From positions 9,260,822 through 9,324,821 of the forward strand of contig CM021314.1 in NCBI GenBank assembly GCA_010645155.1: a stretch of 64,000 nt of DNA, read 5' to 3'. Below the pieces are notes generated by a model, which made no database searches, was not told the origin of the DNA, and worked only from the letters and a program-made list of their open reading frames with translations. This document shows, in pieces, positions 42,601-53,955 of this stretch. The position numbers and the translations under genes were made by a program. Positions within the stretch are counted from its first letter, which is position 1. Each line of letters begins with the position of its first letter. This DNA is from Tigriopus japonicus (lineage: Eukaryota; Arthropoda; Copepoda; Harpacticoida; Harpacticidae).

Positions 42601-45274
42601 TATTTTAAGTCCGCACACTGTAAGTGTTCCAAAATGTTCCATCAAGGAAGCAAGTTTGTTCGAATATATGATGCATGAAGCCTCAGAGCAGATCCCGTGT
42701 TTCAAGTTGAACCCCTGACTGCGCCATGTGTGCCATGTTTGAATGTGTGCCCTTAACCAAGGGGACCCTTGGCGTGTATGTAGTGGAGTGAGAAGTATCT
42801 CAAAGTTTATCAAAAGCTAGTTAAAGAGCCAGTCAAAGTTGTTGCGAACGACTTTCGTTAAATGTTGCTGGCTTTGACTAATGTTCATAGCTAATCTTTG
42901 ATTGTTTTATACTTCTCTACGAAAAATTCTCGCTAGTACGCTACGTAAATATAGATTTTCGAAGTGTTAACGCATGGCCTGAGAGAGTTCACAAATTTCG
43001 TTTGGACTTGCTTGGGAAAGGAAAGGCTCAATATTTCGCATGAAAGTTCAAGTGATCATCGTTTACTGTCAAGCTAAAAATAAATGTTCCCAGCTAAACT
43101 TAGCGCAAGAAGCTCTTAGAAAGAATATGTCTCATTAGCACAGAAATATCATGGAACGTAATCTGGATTAAAGACTGCGCACAGGAGCTCATCACAAAAC
43201 CGTGCTGGCCTTCGGTAAAGGGAATATCATTGCAGTAATGTGTTTATTTCCCTTTAGCGTCGGATAAATCCCTTGGGATCTGGGCAATTTGAGGTTCCAA
43301 GGACTCGGACACCAGGAACAAACTACTGCAATAGTTCTTCATCATCTAGTACTTCCACCCCACTTCCAAAGGTTAATTCTACAACATTCTTTACATGATA
43401 TCCATTTACCCGGTCTTCCATAAGTCTTCCTTTCAAAAGCAAGATTTTGACGGGAGTAGAAACGAGAGCTTTAATAGCCAAATGGTTATTTTTCAATCAT
43501 CTCTCAAGCAAAAACCTAAGGATCTTGTTCAATTTGACAACGACGGAGGTAATTGACCAAGTGCGAGTGTTTTCTTACAACCAAAATCTCACTCAGGCAC
43601 TTCATGGCCTTTTTAGGGACATTTCCCCGTCTATGAATCATTTTGCATTTGCAGGAGGTCGTTTCCTCGTCATTATCGACCACAGGCAAGAAGGGTTTAA
43701 CCGGGTCACTCACTCGACAGTGGGGAAGCCCCCTACTTAGATAAACACAATAGTTGTGACTCAGACTTTTGTGCTAGATATTACTAGAACAACTTGGCCA
43801 AAGTAGATCAGACGTTTGGTCCAGAAGTCATGAATTGATAACGCATAACGAAATGCAATGACCTGCCTGTGGGCAAACGTGTACGTAGGTATATCTGTCA
43901 CTTACCTATTTGAGGAACCTCGTATCGCCGACCCGACCGGGGAGTCCTCATCATGAGGTTTCGGGCCAGATCTTGGCCGACCGCAGTAAAGGCCTCTACA
44001 GGCGAACTGTTGGCCAGATTCGCCGATCCCGACATACTGGCAGCCACCACCGGACCCTCTTGAAGGCCCGTGGATAGGGATAGGTCAGACTCTGACGGTG
44101 GTGACTTCCACAGGTTGTTGTTGTCGTCCAGAGATTCGGGAGACAATGCCCGGTGGGACTGGTAAGAAGTCTGTGGCACCCTTTGTTGTGACAATGGGGC
44201 ATTGTTGTTGGTAATCATGTTGTTGTTGTTGTTATCATTAATATCATTATTATTGTTTGTGTCACTACTTCGGGCTAGAAGAGAATTCGAATTCTGCTGC
44301 TGATGTTGACGGCGATTGTAATGATGATTTCGGGGGTTGGGGTCTGAATGAGGCTCAAACTCAGAGGGGGAAGACTGCTTTAAGACGCGAGAAGATGCGG
44401 AAGATGGGTTGGATAACTCCAGTGGAGGTCCATAATAGGATTTTCGTCGACGCCAAGAATGCTTAAAGCGGTCCCGCCTTGTCCTTGACAACGGCGTATT
44501 GAGGTAGATGGCACTGTCAGAACTGTGATGATTTGGACTGGCTGATCGCTTATCGCGTACATGTGGATTAAATTGTGCCTCTTGTGTGCTAATCGAGGAA
44601 GGTGATGCTGTTGTTATTGATGATGATGATGATGATGATACTGATGCTTCTGTTGTAGATGGGAGTGATAATGATGCTAACGGTAGAGAGCGACCCTTCG
44701 GGTGACCATAAAGGCTTCTTGGTGGGCTGCTCAAATCACTTTTTGAACTGGACAGTGAGAGTTTCCTTAAAAGTTCAGAGTCGCGGAAAAGGCTTCCCTT
44801 GGAAGACGGAGTCTTCGGGGGCACCTCGTAAGAATATGATGAAGGGGATTGCTCCTGAGAATATTGATGGAAATTGTGACTGATTGAATTTAATGCTGTA
44901 TCTGCTTGTAGTGACGATGACGATGAGGATGACGACGACGACGACAACGGGTGTGGTGGTGGGGGTTGTTCCTCTGAGGGTGTTAATGAAAATTGCGGAT
45001 TGAGGACGTTCGAGTCTGTGAGAGGTGTCTGGAACAAATTACTGGAAGTTTTCAAGGTACTTTGATCACGGACAACGGAGGACTGTTCGCCCAAGGAAAG
45101 GCCAGTTTGAATTGATGATGGCATCACAAGTGGAAAATGGCTGTTTAAGTCTATCGAATGCAAGTCAGAAGCATCTCGAGGTGAGGCCGCAGCACCACGA
45201 CTCAAAACCTCGTTGCTTGCCCGAGAGCCACAGAGCGTTAGTAGAGTCCAACTGATCAAGACCAAGCGAATCAT
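28127..45274 (-). CDS. jeb: Jelly belly (Jeb) homologue, secreted LDLa-domain ligand; exons 45274-43906, 28601-28441, 28186-28127
   Basis: The three exons join to 529 codons. In Drosophila, Jeb is a secreted ligand of the receptor tyrosine kinase Alk, acting in visceral mesoderm and at synapses; HEN-1 is the nematode counterpart. The order seen is: signal peptide (residues 1-20), long Ser/Pro/Asn-rich low-complexity region, basic sites, one LDL-receptor class A module (about 458-505) and a short conserved tail. The first junction, ATA-G|GTAAGT to TTTCAG|AA, rebuilds a GAA codon. The second, ACT|GTAAGT to TTCCAG|ACC, is phase 0. The tail TKAHLDILAEALLRWARGR matches my memory of the fly Jeb C-terminus almost exactly, and total length is close to fly Jeb. 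I chose the ATG at 45274 because it puts the hydrophobic leader at the N-terminus; an ATG at 45343 would add 23 residues. Additional 5' non-coding exons are not excluded. An unrelated LDLa protein is unlikely given the tail. Confidence 0.94.
28441..28601 (-). CDS. jeb: jeb exon 2: LDL-receptor class A module
   Basis: The exon has acceptor CTCTTTTCAG and donor GTAAGT. It encodes residues 457-510. Six cysteines, at 458, 470, 481, 488, 494 and 505, and the acidic Ca-binding cluster (IDDRVLCNGFFDC followed by GHEDEN) define an LDLa fold. The signature RGRYRCIDD is characteristic of Jeb-type modules. The exon is phase 1 at its start and phase 0 at its end. Confidence 0.95.
30243..30271. repeat. 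(CCAG)/(CCAA) tetranucleotide repeat
   Basis: CCAGCCAGCCAACCAACCAA-type short tandem repeat inside the jeb intron. Confidence 0.8.
31874..32367. mobile_element. MITE-like element with GGTCAC motif arrays at both ends
   Basis: GGTAAATAGGTCACAAAC at 31874 is matched by GTTTGTGACCTTTTTACC ending at 32367, an inverted repeat of about 29 bp with one or two mismatches that includes AACAAAACGGTCAC. Inside each end the motif GGTCAC/GTGACC recurs every 15-20 bp (31882-31975 and 32275-32360). The centre contains GGAACACAAYCA-type repeats and no coding frame. No clear target duplication is visible. The layout matches the motif-array elements at 5.0, 13.2 and 23.7 kb. Confidence 0.65.
33308..33327. repeat. 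(TAA)n microsatellite
   Basis: About six TAA units in the jeb intron. Confidence 0.8.
33637..33667. repeat. (AAGC)n microsatellite
   Basis: AAGC repeated with one AGGC interruption, in the jeb intron. Confidence 0.8.
39660..39697. repeat. (CAA)12 microsatellite
   Basis: An uninterrupted CAA run in the jeb intron. Poly-Val or poly-Gln frames across it are artefacts. Confidence 0.9.
42399..42560 (+). pseudogene. N-terminal helix-turn-helix fragment of a Tc1/mariner transposase
   Basis: The frame from the ATG at 42399 reads MEERNRQRCIDLL, a TAA, then GRADLTVDDIANIVRVSRTT and YTSKKRWKDQGTT. This is the paired-type helix-turn-helix seen at the start of mariner/Tc1 transposases. Only about 50 codons remain, with one stop, and no catalytic part or terminal repeats were found nearby. 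It may belong to the same family as the C-terminal fragment at 59.3 kb, but that link is not demonstrated. Confidence 0.65.
43906..45274 (-). CDS. jeb: jeb exon 1: signal peptide and low-complexity prodomain
   Basis: 456 codons plus one base are followed by GTAAGT. Residues 1-20 (MIRLVLISWTLLTLCGSRAS) form the signal peptide. A proline run precedes poly-Ser at 111-121. A second poly-Ser run and a poly-Asn stretch (about 340-358) are encoded by GAT/ATC- and GTT-type triplet runs in the genomic plus strand. Basic sites that could be cut by furin-like proteases are RDKR (240-243), RTRR (264-267), RRRK (275-278) and SGRR (447-450). The last lies only a few residues before the LDLa module. Low-complexity sequence here is expected to diverge fast, so homology rests mainly on exons 2 and 3. 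Confidence 0.9.
44617..44640. repeat. Coding trinucleotide run in jeb exon 1
   Basis: GAT repeats on the plus strand encode part of a serine run on the minus strand. It is a candidate site of length polymorphism in the Jeb prodomain. Confidence 0.8.
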
Positions 45275-46029
45275 TGGTGATTCAGAGTTGTGCTGAAGAC
45301 CAAGCATCGGAGTGACTAAGGGAACAAATGGATTCCAAACCACTGGGGAAGCTTTGAGTACCAGTGGATGCGTTTAAATCAAGGAAACGATTGGGATCAA
45401 CGATGTAAGAACCAACATCGCATTAACCCAAATGGTACTTAACTGGAAGCGGTCTTCATAGCGTGTTCCCAACAACATCCTGTTGCAGAATCGACGGCGG
45501 TAAACGACGCGGCTTTTTATGTGGCTGTGAATGTGGGGTTGTGACACCTAATTAAGGCGATCACGAGCCTCGTCGCCATAAAATGTCATGAGGAGTCCGG
45601 CTTCAACTATCAGCGTTTTTTTGTTATTATGATTATGAAGTTTTTTTTTAACTAGCAACGATTGACGTCCTCGCACCCAATTGTTGCAGAAGGGAAGTGA
45701 GTGAGGACGTTCCCGGAAGTATGGTAAACTTTCGCTTTTCACCCACCACTGACGTGCTCTAAAATCATGAGGATTGGAGAACTAACAACTGAACGACTTC
45801 AAGCCAAGGTGACGAGAATTCCCAAAACCGATCGATGACCACCGCTTTTAGTATTTGTGTAAAGGTGAATTGTGCCTGGGGTCAGTGATGTCCTCTTCGG
45901 AACGTGTTCCAACTTTGACTGGTTGCAGAAGCTGATAGTTATTTTCTGAACAAGACCAAATTGAGTCGCGGGGGCGAGAACGAGGGCAAGAACTTGCAGA
46001 CAGAGCTTGAATCCACGGGAAAGAAGAAA

Positions 46030-46303
46030 AAGAAGTAGTAGAAGAAGAAGAAGAAGAAGGTGATGGTTGCCGTGTTCTTGGGCCTTGCGGCCGTCCTTCC
46101 TCCTCACAATTCAGAAGCGACGGATCTCGGACGCCCAAGACCAAGGAGCAAACGAGAACAGAACCAGCCAACAACGTTGGACTACTTCATATGCCATGAG
46201 GACGAGGACAAGGACGCCAAAAAGGAAGAACGAGAACGAGGTCGAACACCAACCAACAGAAGAGGAAGGAGAAGAACCAGCAGCAACAACAACAACAACA
46301 ACA
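46030..46303. repeat. Simple repeats (GAA)n and (AAC)n upstream of jeb
   Basis: AGAAGAAGAAG runs near 46035-46057 and CAACAACAAC near 46281-46303. The long overlapping frames on both strands across 45.8-46.6 kb (poly-Leu, poly-Val, poly-Asn) are translations of these repeats. Confidence 0.8.
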
Positions 46304-46838
46304 ACAGCCAAAATAGAGACAGAGCGCACAATCGCACGGGCACACTTGAGCACCACGGAACAAGTGAGAAACGAGAAGGAAGTATAACACAGAGGAGACC
46401 TTAATTTGTAGAACACCGAGCATTGGACCTTCCCGAGAAGGAGAGGAAAAGAACGGAGAAGGAAAAGGAGAAAAAGAAGAATGAGAACTAGAAACTGAAG
46501 GACCAAAACAGTCGGAGAAGACCGGAAGAGCGCGCAAGCGTTTAAAAGAACGGCGCTTGGTGACAACCCAAAACGGAGGGAGGCCAGAGGTTTTCGAGAC
46601 CACCTAAAAATTGGGTGCCATGTGCAACCCCACAAGACCAGACAGTTTATGGTTCAGCCATCGTATTCTAGAATCCCGCTGAATTCCGTCTAGCTCCACA
46701 CGGAGAGAAAAAAAAGAGAAGGAAGGAGCAGGCAGCCCTTCCAAAGAGCCTCTCGCAAAATCAAGGTGTGGGAGTTCAAAACCACCAAAGAGGATGGAAC
46801 CAACGAGGTCCCTTGGTCAGGAGGGACGAAGCGAGCAA

Positions 46839-46910
46839 CAAGCAAGCAAGCAACCAACCAACCAACCATGCTAGTAGGCGAGCAAGGACATTCGATGGAT
46901 GGATGGATGG
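46839..46910. repeat. Tetranucleotide repeats (AAGC), (CCAA) and (GATG)
   Basis: AAGCAAGCAAGCAACCAACC-type sequence at 46839-46869 and GATGGATGGATGG at 46893-46910. Confidence 0.8.
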
Positions 46911-47351
46911 AGGGAGGAACGGATAGACGGAAGGAAGGGAGCAAGCAAGCAAGGAAGTGTGCTTCAGTTGGTCGTTGGTGGGCCCACCACATACGTACGT
47001 ACGTACCTACTTACACACATCTCTCTGCGCCTTTGTCATGAGCCAGAGGAAAAGAACCTACTTGCTTGCTTACTGGTTGGTTGGTTGTCTTGCGAGCAAG
47101 GAAGGTGCCAAACACGAGGACACTGTTGCTTCTCCCTCAGCTGGGTCACATTGTAGAAAGATCACAATCCATTATCAAGTCGGTTTCCAATAATCTGAGA
47201 TTACTGGTAACCTTTCATGGTTGACGCGCACTGCATTTGGTTTGTGGTGAACACCCATTTTATTTGTCATATTTACGTTAGGTTTCAATTATTGAACGAT
47301 TATCTATCGATGTCTTGGACAATGGTCACTCTTAGCCAGAGCCAAAGTCCT

Positions 47352-47798
47352 CTACGTACGAGGTAAATAGGACTTGTTCCAATATAGCCTGGATCCCTTT
47401 CCCATCTCATGATCAAACCCATGATATAACCACAGAATGCGTGGGTGGAAGGGACCAAGTTGCACGATGGTGACATTCATTATCGTGGTAGAGTCTGCAA
47501 GTTGAATTAATAAAAACAGGATATGAGCAATGAAGATTGATAAGTGCAAATAAAAATAGAAATTAATCCGTTCATACTCTGTAATCAAGGTAACCTGTGG
47601 TCGCCAAACATTGACATTTGAGCGAAAGAATGCCCCGAAAAAGTTGCCAAAATCGATAGACTTTGTCAAAACAATTGAGGTATTTTGGTCGCTCAATGTT
47701 GGATTAGAAAAAAAGTCCCTGTATGCCGAGGTGTGAAAAAAGGCCAAGAATATTGCCATTGCGGTAAAAATAACCACTGACGTTGCTCTGGATTTCAT
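47352..47798 (-). CDS. Unassigned open frame, possible secreted protein
   Basis: A 148-codon frame whose first 25 residues (MKSRATSVVIFTAMAIFLAF and onward) resemble a signal peptide. The middle is unusually rich in Phe, Tyr, Ile and Leu. A good acceptor (TTCAACTTGCAG) lies within it near 47496, so part may be intron. I could not find a donor in the right phase. No family is recognised, and it may not be a gene. Confidence 0.2.
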   Translation of the reverse strand: MKSRATSVVIFTAMAIFLAFFHTSAYRDFFSNPTLSDQNTSIVLTKSIDFGNFFGAFFRSNVNVWRPQVTLITEYERINFYFYLHLSIFIAHILFLLIQLADSTTIMNVTIVQLGPFHPRILWLYHGFDHEMGKGSRLYWNKSYLPRT

Positions 47799-50700
47799 TC
47801 AGTCATAGCCCAAAAGGCAAATAGACTAATTTATTGATGGGAAACAGGGCAAAAATTTGTAGTACGACAGTTTGAAAGGACAATCAGGAAACTGGATGTT
47901 TGAACAAGATACAATTAAAGACAATTCTTCTCTTTCCTGTTTGTTGCCTCCAGAGATATTGAAATTGCTAATATTTTTGCAAAGGGTCAAAATGGTAACG
48001 GATTTTCTCAGAATTATCAATCAGTACCCAAAAAGTATTGACTGATCCAGGATCAAGCTTTTGTAAAGACGGAAATGCAAATATTTGATATGATGGCATT
48101 TTGAAATTTGAATAGTCATTTTAGTGCGTGTAACAAGGATGTAAAAAGGCTCGTGTTTCACATGAAAATGCCTTTTTGGAACTGTTTGTGTCCAAAATAA
48201 ACGAACTTAGCCTAATCCCTCGTCGTCAATGTACTATGTTACACAACAACGACTCACTTAAACCATTAAACCAGTGGAAACGAAATGATTGATTGCCGTA
48301 ATTTCAATCTTTTTGTACAGATTACGAACACACTTCATGGCCTGAAAGATCAATTTTGTTAGACAGTAACATGTCATACCTTGGTACCCAACATCAAGGC
48401 TCTTTTTTATGGAAAAGGTTATTAACTATAGTATTCAAAATTTGAAAAAAATGACAGGACTCCAAGCTCATGTAAGCCAAAAAGGTGCGTCCTTGATTCA
48501 ACCACCGTGTCAACATCTATCTCTTCTTCCAACCATCTATCCGACCAAGAGGGGCGTGCAACAGAAAGCCTCCCAACCTCAGAATTTCCCCGTTCTCCTC
48601 TTCTTTCTTCCCTCGTCAGAGGCCAAAAAACAACTTCAAAGCCTCACAGTCAAGACCCATGGACTATGTTCACCAGGCTATCCAAGAGCTACCCAAGCAT
48701 CAAACCAGCGACCATTTGCGCAAGGCAAATGCGTGTCCCGAGTTTCGAAGTTCCAATGTTTGAGGAAGCCAGAGATGGAGAAGGACGATGAGGTTGTCGG
48801 CCCTGTCTGCTAATCCATAAGCTAAAACTGGCGAAGAAGAGAGGGAACTTGGGAAAATTGGATGAGTATGGGCATTCTCCTTCCTTCTCTCCTGCGATGA
48901 CACTAGGAGGACCCATTTCATGTCTTGAAAATAAATCGTACTACGTACCACTTCTACCATCCACTACAATGGAGAGTGTCAACCATGGCATGAGAACTCA
49001 CTGTTGACCTTTGTCTAGGCTTGACATCTTGAGCTCTTCTCAACAGTTTTCAGCTATTGTGAACTTTCAAGAGGACATTCACGCTGGTGGACATGAATCA
49101 AGACTTAGAAATGGACCGTTTTACCGTGGGCTTGGGTTCAAATCCCGCCCTTAAAACAAGGTGGAAATCCAGTTCCACCTTTCCAAGCCTCTCATGAGAA
49201 TCAAGAAGTACCTCGGAGCCTTTTGCTACCCAAAGAAAATGAACTTTTGACCAAGTGAAACGGCATGATAAATGTTCATGAGCAAAGTTCCTCGCCAATA
49301 CACTCTCTTCCATGCGTTTCAGGACATGAATTATGAACACCTGCCTTCGTTATCCACATCTCACTTTCCCTACCTTGAGAGAGCGAGTTGGGTACCCCTC
49401 AGTATCCACCCACTACAACAACCCGAGCACATCATGGGGAGAGACAGTCATTGGCTAGGTCTGAGCAGAATTTTTAAGGGAGTTCACTTTTCTAACAGAG
49501 AAAAGGACTCATGGTCTTGTCTCCCCTCTACGACCTCTCGCCCTCGTCGCCATTGAGTGTTCATCCTCCCACGCCACCCATTGTGCTCGAGCTTGACGTT
49601 CCTTCCAATTCTCCTTCTCTCTTTGCCTTTCACCTCTCCCGGACGCTCGAGGCTGGATGGCACCCGCCAAAACACACTCTAACCTGGGACCTCTGGATCA
49701 CTGGGACGCTCAAGACCAGATTTATCGGGTCCAGTTGTTTGGTCCAGTTTCAAATGTATTGCATCTGATCGATCTTTGCATAACGAATGGACATTAATCC
49801 GTACCTCGGATAAGAGTCCTTCTGATCCATGGGCTTGGTGAGTCCTGTTTCCAACAGAGCTCTAAGGCCTTTGACTAGCTCTTTCCTTCTTTCCCTCTTT
49901 CCTACCTCTCGCTTGGGCGAGGAAGAACGAGGAACAAAACTAGGCCTCTTTTCGGAATGGCGTGGGTGGAAAGGAATAGTTTCAAGTGTGCATGTGCAGA
50001 CCCAAAAGAGAGTTCTGAATGGAGCCAAAGTGCACGAACATTTCCATGGCTGATTCTGCAACCCACCACTTATGTGGCAGGTTTAATGGATGGATGATAC
50101 CAGGCTTTGCAACAGAGGGACATGCAAATTTGGGATAACATAATGTCCCATTTTCTTGGATCCACTCATTTCCTGTCCTTGAAATGATGAGAGACCTTAA
50201 ACAAAAAGTGAACCATGGGTTTTAAATATATCCTTTTGTGAGCCTTAGATTTCCATGGCGACTTACGGAAACTTCCAACTTTGCATTTCTTTCACGAAAA
50301 TGACAATTTGCCCAACGTTGCAAATGCCACGCTCCGTTCTTCTCGCCAGGAAAGGCCGGGGAAAGACCAGATTTATCACTTCACTGGAGCATGACCTTTG
50401 GTTAACCGAGCCCAAATACCTGTTGCCCAACCACAACGACGATCACACGACGAATTGCGTGGTATTTTTGCATGTTGAACGGCATTTGTGAAAGTACATA
50501 GCTTTGCGTCTCGCATGTTTGACTGTGGTATCAATTGCCGGTTGTCTATTTCCATGACATTCGCTATAAAAGAAAACCAAGGTTGTGGAAAAGTGTTTCA
50601 ACATCGTTTAAGGTCAGTCCGAGTGTACAATTTTATCAGATGTCTCCGTCAATTAAGCCCGAGAGCCAATTTCCATGTGTACCTACAAATGTGTTTCTGG

Positions 50701-53356
50701 GAAAGTTTAACGTTTCTTTCGTGCTTAGAAAAGTTATATGGTACAGTTACGGAACGGAAATGCGTGGCCTATTATCATAACTGGCCTTGTCAGGAGCCAT
50801 CAACCCTAGGGTATGAAAATCCACTCATTCTGGTCACATACTCGTACGTCAATTGTTCACTTTACGATGACCGCACTTCCTTTGTCAGGGACGACGACCA
50901 GGTTTTTGGATTCAAGTCTCGTTTCACACAACAGCCAAGAAATCCTGGAATTTCGAACAGCCGAGAATGACATGCCAGATATGCCTGAACAAAGGCCGCA
51001 AGGCCGTGAACAAGGATCTGTTGCTTTGCAATCGAGTTCTCGCTCTGGCATTCTCCCTTGGTAAATTCACACGCAAATCCCTAGTGAACATGGCTTCGTG
51101 TTGGTTCCTTTGGTTTCTTGGGCAGTGAGTAGTGAGCAGCACCCAACATCACAGGAGGAACTACTAACAACAATAACAACTTCCCTTTGTGGAAGAGTCG
51201 AAAGGTATCTTGCCGTTGTTGTGTTTTCATGGGAAAATAAGGGGCCCCAATATCTGGAATCTATGATGGCGCAAATCTCAACCTCCATGAGGGTTCCAGC
51301 CAAAGGCAGACTGGGTAGAAACCAATATTGAACAAAATTGAAATATGCCTTTTTTACGACTGGAAAGTAGTCGCTCGTCCAACTGAACTTTCAATCATTC
51401 GTCCCTATTTGCTTAAAGGGAATGTAGGCACATTCGTTGAATGATCAAGGAAGCGGAATTATGTAGGCCCTACCAGTGCTGAGAGGAAGCAACCTACTAT
51501 CTAATTGGAACATTCATACAGTTTCCGATGAGAATGAAAATCCAAAGTGTACTCCTGATTGGCTCAATCCCGATACCGGAGGCATGGTATCTGAACAAAT
51601 GTCTTCCTAAAAGTTTGTATTGCTACATCAACGGGCAGGCTATGGTGAAAAATGGACATGATTTGATTCTGCTAATATTCCTTCTCTAAGGCATGGTATA
51701 GTTCATTATTTGATCAGGCTTTTAATTACAAGGTCAATCAAGCAAAAGTTTTCCGTTCTCAAAGAGCTAGCAACATCACGAAATGAGAAAGTTTTTCTAG
51801 TCACTCAACAATAACAACTTTGAAGTCTGTATTGCTCTCCTCATGTTTCGGGATAGCAACAACGGAAACCTTAATTCTATGCATCAAAAAGCAAAGCTCC
51901 CATGAAAGAAGGATTCGCCAAGTATAAACGCACCTTTGGCATCAAATCTGAAGGTACAAATACTGTAGCGCAACCCGATATACAGAGTATTAATCAGGTC
52001 AGTGAAGTCAGAAATAGATTACATTGGCACTTTCTGATATTGGTCAATAACGAAATGAATAACAATGATTCTATGCGTGTGAAATGTTCCGTATTTTTGG
52101 TCAACATGACCCCCGCATATCAGTAAGAACATTAGCGGAGAAAACATGCGATCTCTGACGTCGTTGACTACTCTGATCGGATCAGACTCATAAGAGGAAG
52201 AAAATCATCCCGTGAAATAGGCATCCGTTCTTTGTGAGCCTGGTGAAGCATCCTCCAGATCATGAAGAGTGATTACGAGGAACTTTTGTTCCTTCGAGGA
52301 TCCTCCTCATTCTCCAGCTCACTTTCCTCGAGCTCCTTGTGTTTCCACAACGTCTTATAGCCCGCTGGCAGCAAACACCAAGGGGCCACTTTTTACACCA
52401 TTTATTGAGATAAATTGCCAAATGTGGCAAACCTACAGTACAACAACAGTAAAGGATTGCGTGGGTGAATGCCGTGAAAGATATAAATTTGGGGCAAGCA
52501 CAGGAAACCCCCTTTTTGCTTTTTGCCGTTTGCCGTGCTTGAACTTGGGAATAAAGAGAGAGAGCGAGAGTGCTTTGATATTTTGACACCATATCCACTT
52601 TTAGGAAACAGCCATGGCTCAGGCATTTCAAGGAATGTCAGTTACTCAAGTACAAGGAAAAGGACTTCAACTGTCTCGTAACAAGGGCACAGATTCTTTC
52701 CAATATCTTTTGAGAGGCTTCAAAACAACCCGAATAGCTCCACTACAAATACAAACCTTGTCAGTTTGATTGATTGCTCATGAAATCTCGCATGAATACC
52801 CTTTTTGAGGCGAGCCTCACGCATGAAGTGACCCGGCGCCCGCCGCCGATTCCGCGACTATTTCGTACACAAACAAATTATTTCATGCTCAGATGAGTGC
52901 TGATTTCTTCGCCATCTTCAGGAAAGCCGCCCACTTCAATGCAGTCTCAACTTTCTTTCCGACCAACCAACGAGGGATTCTTTTCTTGCTTTCCTCGCTC
53001 TTGGTGTTTATACTTCTCGATTTTATACTTCCCGGTAGTGTTATAAATTACTATCATTTCTGGGTAGCCAGGAGGTAAACCTAGAAAATCGTGGGACCTA
53101 ATTTTACGACGAGCACAATGGATTGACCCGGTCATCAACATTAAATATTTGCGTCCGGATCTGAGAGATCGTCGATCTTTGTCATTTCTAAACCAAATTA
53201 TTCTACGAGTACGAGTGATTGTAAAGGGCTAGGGAGAAAAGAAAGACACTTGGATTAGGGTTATGAAAAAACCAGCTTTGAAAAAAATATCCAGAGTTTC
53301 AGGGTTTTGCTAAAGTGAACATACAGGGTGCAACGAATATTCGGCAACGTAGCAAC

Positions 53357-53955
53357 TACAGGGAGTCCAGGAATTGATGGTGCATCGGGTTTTTCTTTGC
53401 CACTCATACGAAAAATTTGCTTTAAAACTGAAAAATATGGACTGTTATGAAATGTTTTGAAAACCTTCATCCCATTGGAAACCACGGTTTCAAATGCATG
53501 CCTCAATGTTTGAGGAGTCCAGAGCGTCTCAAGAAAAGGAGGTCAAAAAGGTATCTAAAACTCGTCTTGGAAGGACACTTCAATAATCACACTGCCCAGG
53601 GAACATCTAAATCTCCTGAAATTGACTCAATATTGTTCAGGAGGCAAGAGGAACGATCGTAGAAGAGCCTTGACTTAAAATATGTTTTAAGTTTAAAGAT
53701 TATTTCTAAGTATGAGCGTATTTTCAACCCTGTGTCAAAAACGCAAAGTAGAACCGAGAAAAAATAAAAAGCACATGCCCCCATACCAAATCAAATAAGT
53801 TGAAGAGTTTGATAAAAGGTGTCTTGAAAAGGATTCGAAGTTATTTGTAACTGAAATATAACCATATCAACAACAGTATATTTTTCTCTAACGTGTCCTT
53901 AAGCTATTGAAAATCCATTTTTTCCAATGCACCATCAATTCTTGGACACCCTGTA
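53357..53955. mobile_element. TA-flanked MITE, about 0.6 kb, Tc1/mariner-like
   Basis: TACAGGGAGTCCAGGAATTG at 53357 is inverted at 53936-53955 (CAATTCTTGGACACCCTGTA). With the following GATGGTGCAT this gives about 33 bp of terminal repeat with few mismatches. Both ends abut TA. There is no transposase inside, only short frames. CAGGGTGTCC-type ends with TA targets are typical of mariner-derived MITEs. A second TACAGGGTG end at 53322 just outside may be the stub of another copy. Confidence 0.75.

Larger units (their letters stand above)
28602..43905 (-). other. 15.3 kb first coding intron of jeb
   Basis: It starts GTAAGT (43905-43900) and ends TTTTCAG (28602 side). It contains no recognisable host gene on either strand. 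Contents seen are many short simple repeats, the GGTCAC-motif element at 31874-32367 and a Tc1 helix-turn-helix fragment at 42399-42560. Overlapping open frames at 33.5-34.0 and 40.3-40.9 kb on both strands follow base composition and have no domains. Long introns in developmental ligands often hold enhancers, but none can be pointed to here. Confidence 0.8.
45344..53356. other. jeb upstream region and beyond; no recognised gene except one weak ORF
   Basis: The first 2 kb upstream of jeb are dominated by purine-rich and tetranucleotide repeats, and any jeb promoter or 5' non-coding exon would lie here. From 47.3 to 53.3 kb there are scattered frames of 60-160 codons (longest 50488-50970 plus) without domains. 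I see no transposon ends or RNA genes. Confidence 0.45.

Noticed and set aside
45799..46635. Long overlapping open frames on both strands upstream of jeb
   Set aside because: They translate triplet repeats into Leu/Val/Asn runs and have no domain architecture.
50488..50970. 160-codon plus-strand open frame
   Set aside because: No domain, signal peptide or splice continuation, and overlapping frames of similar quality. Length alone is not enough in this base composition.
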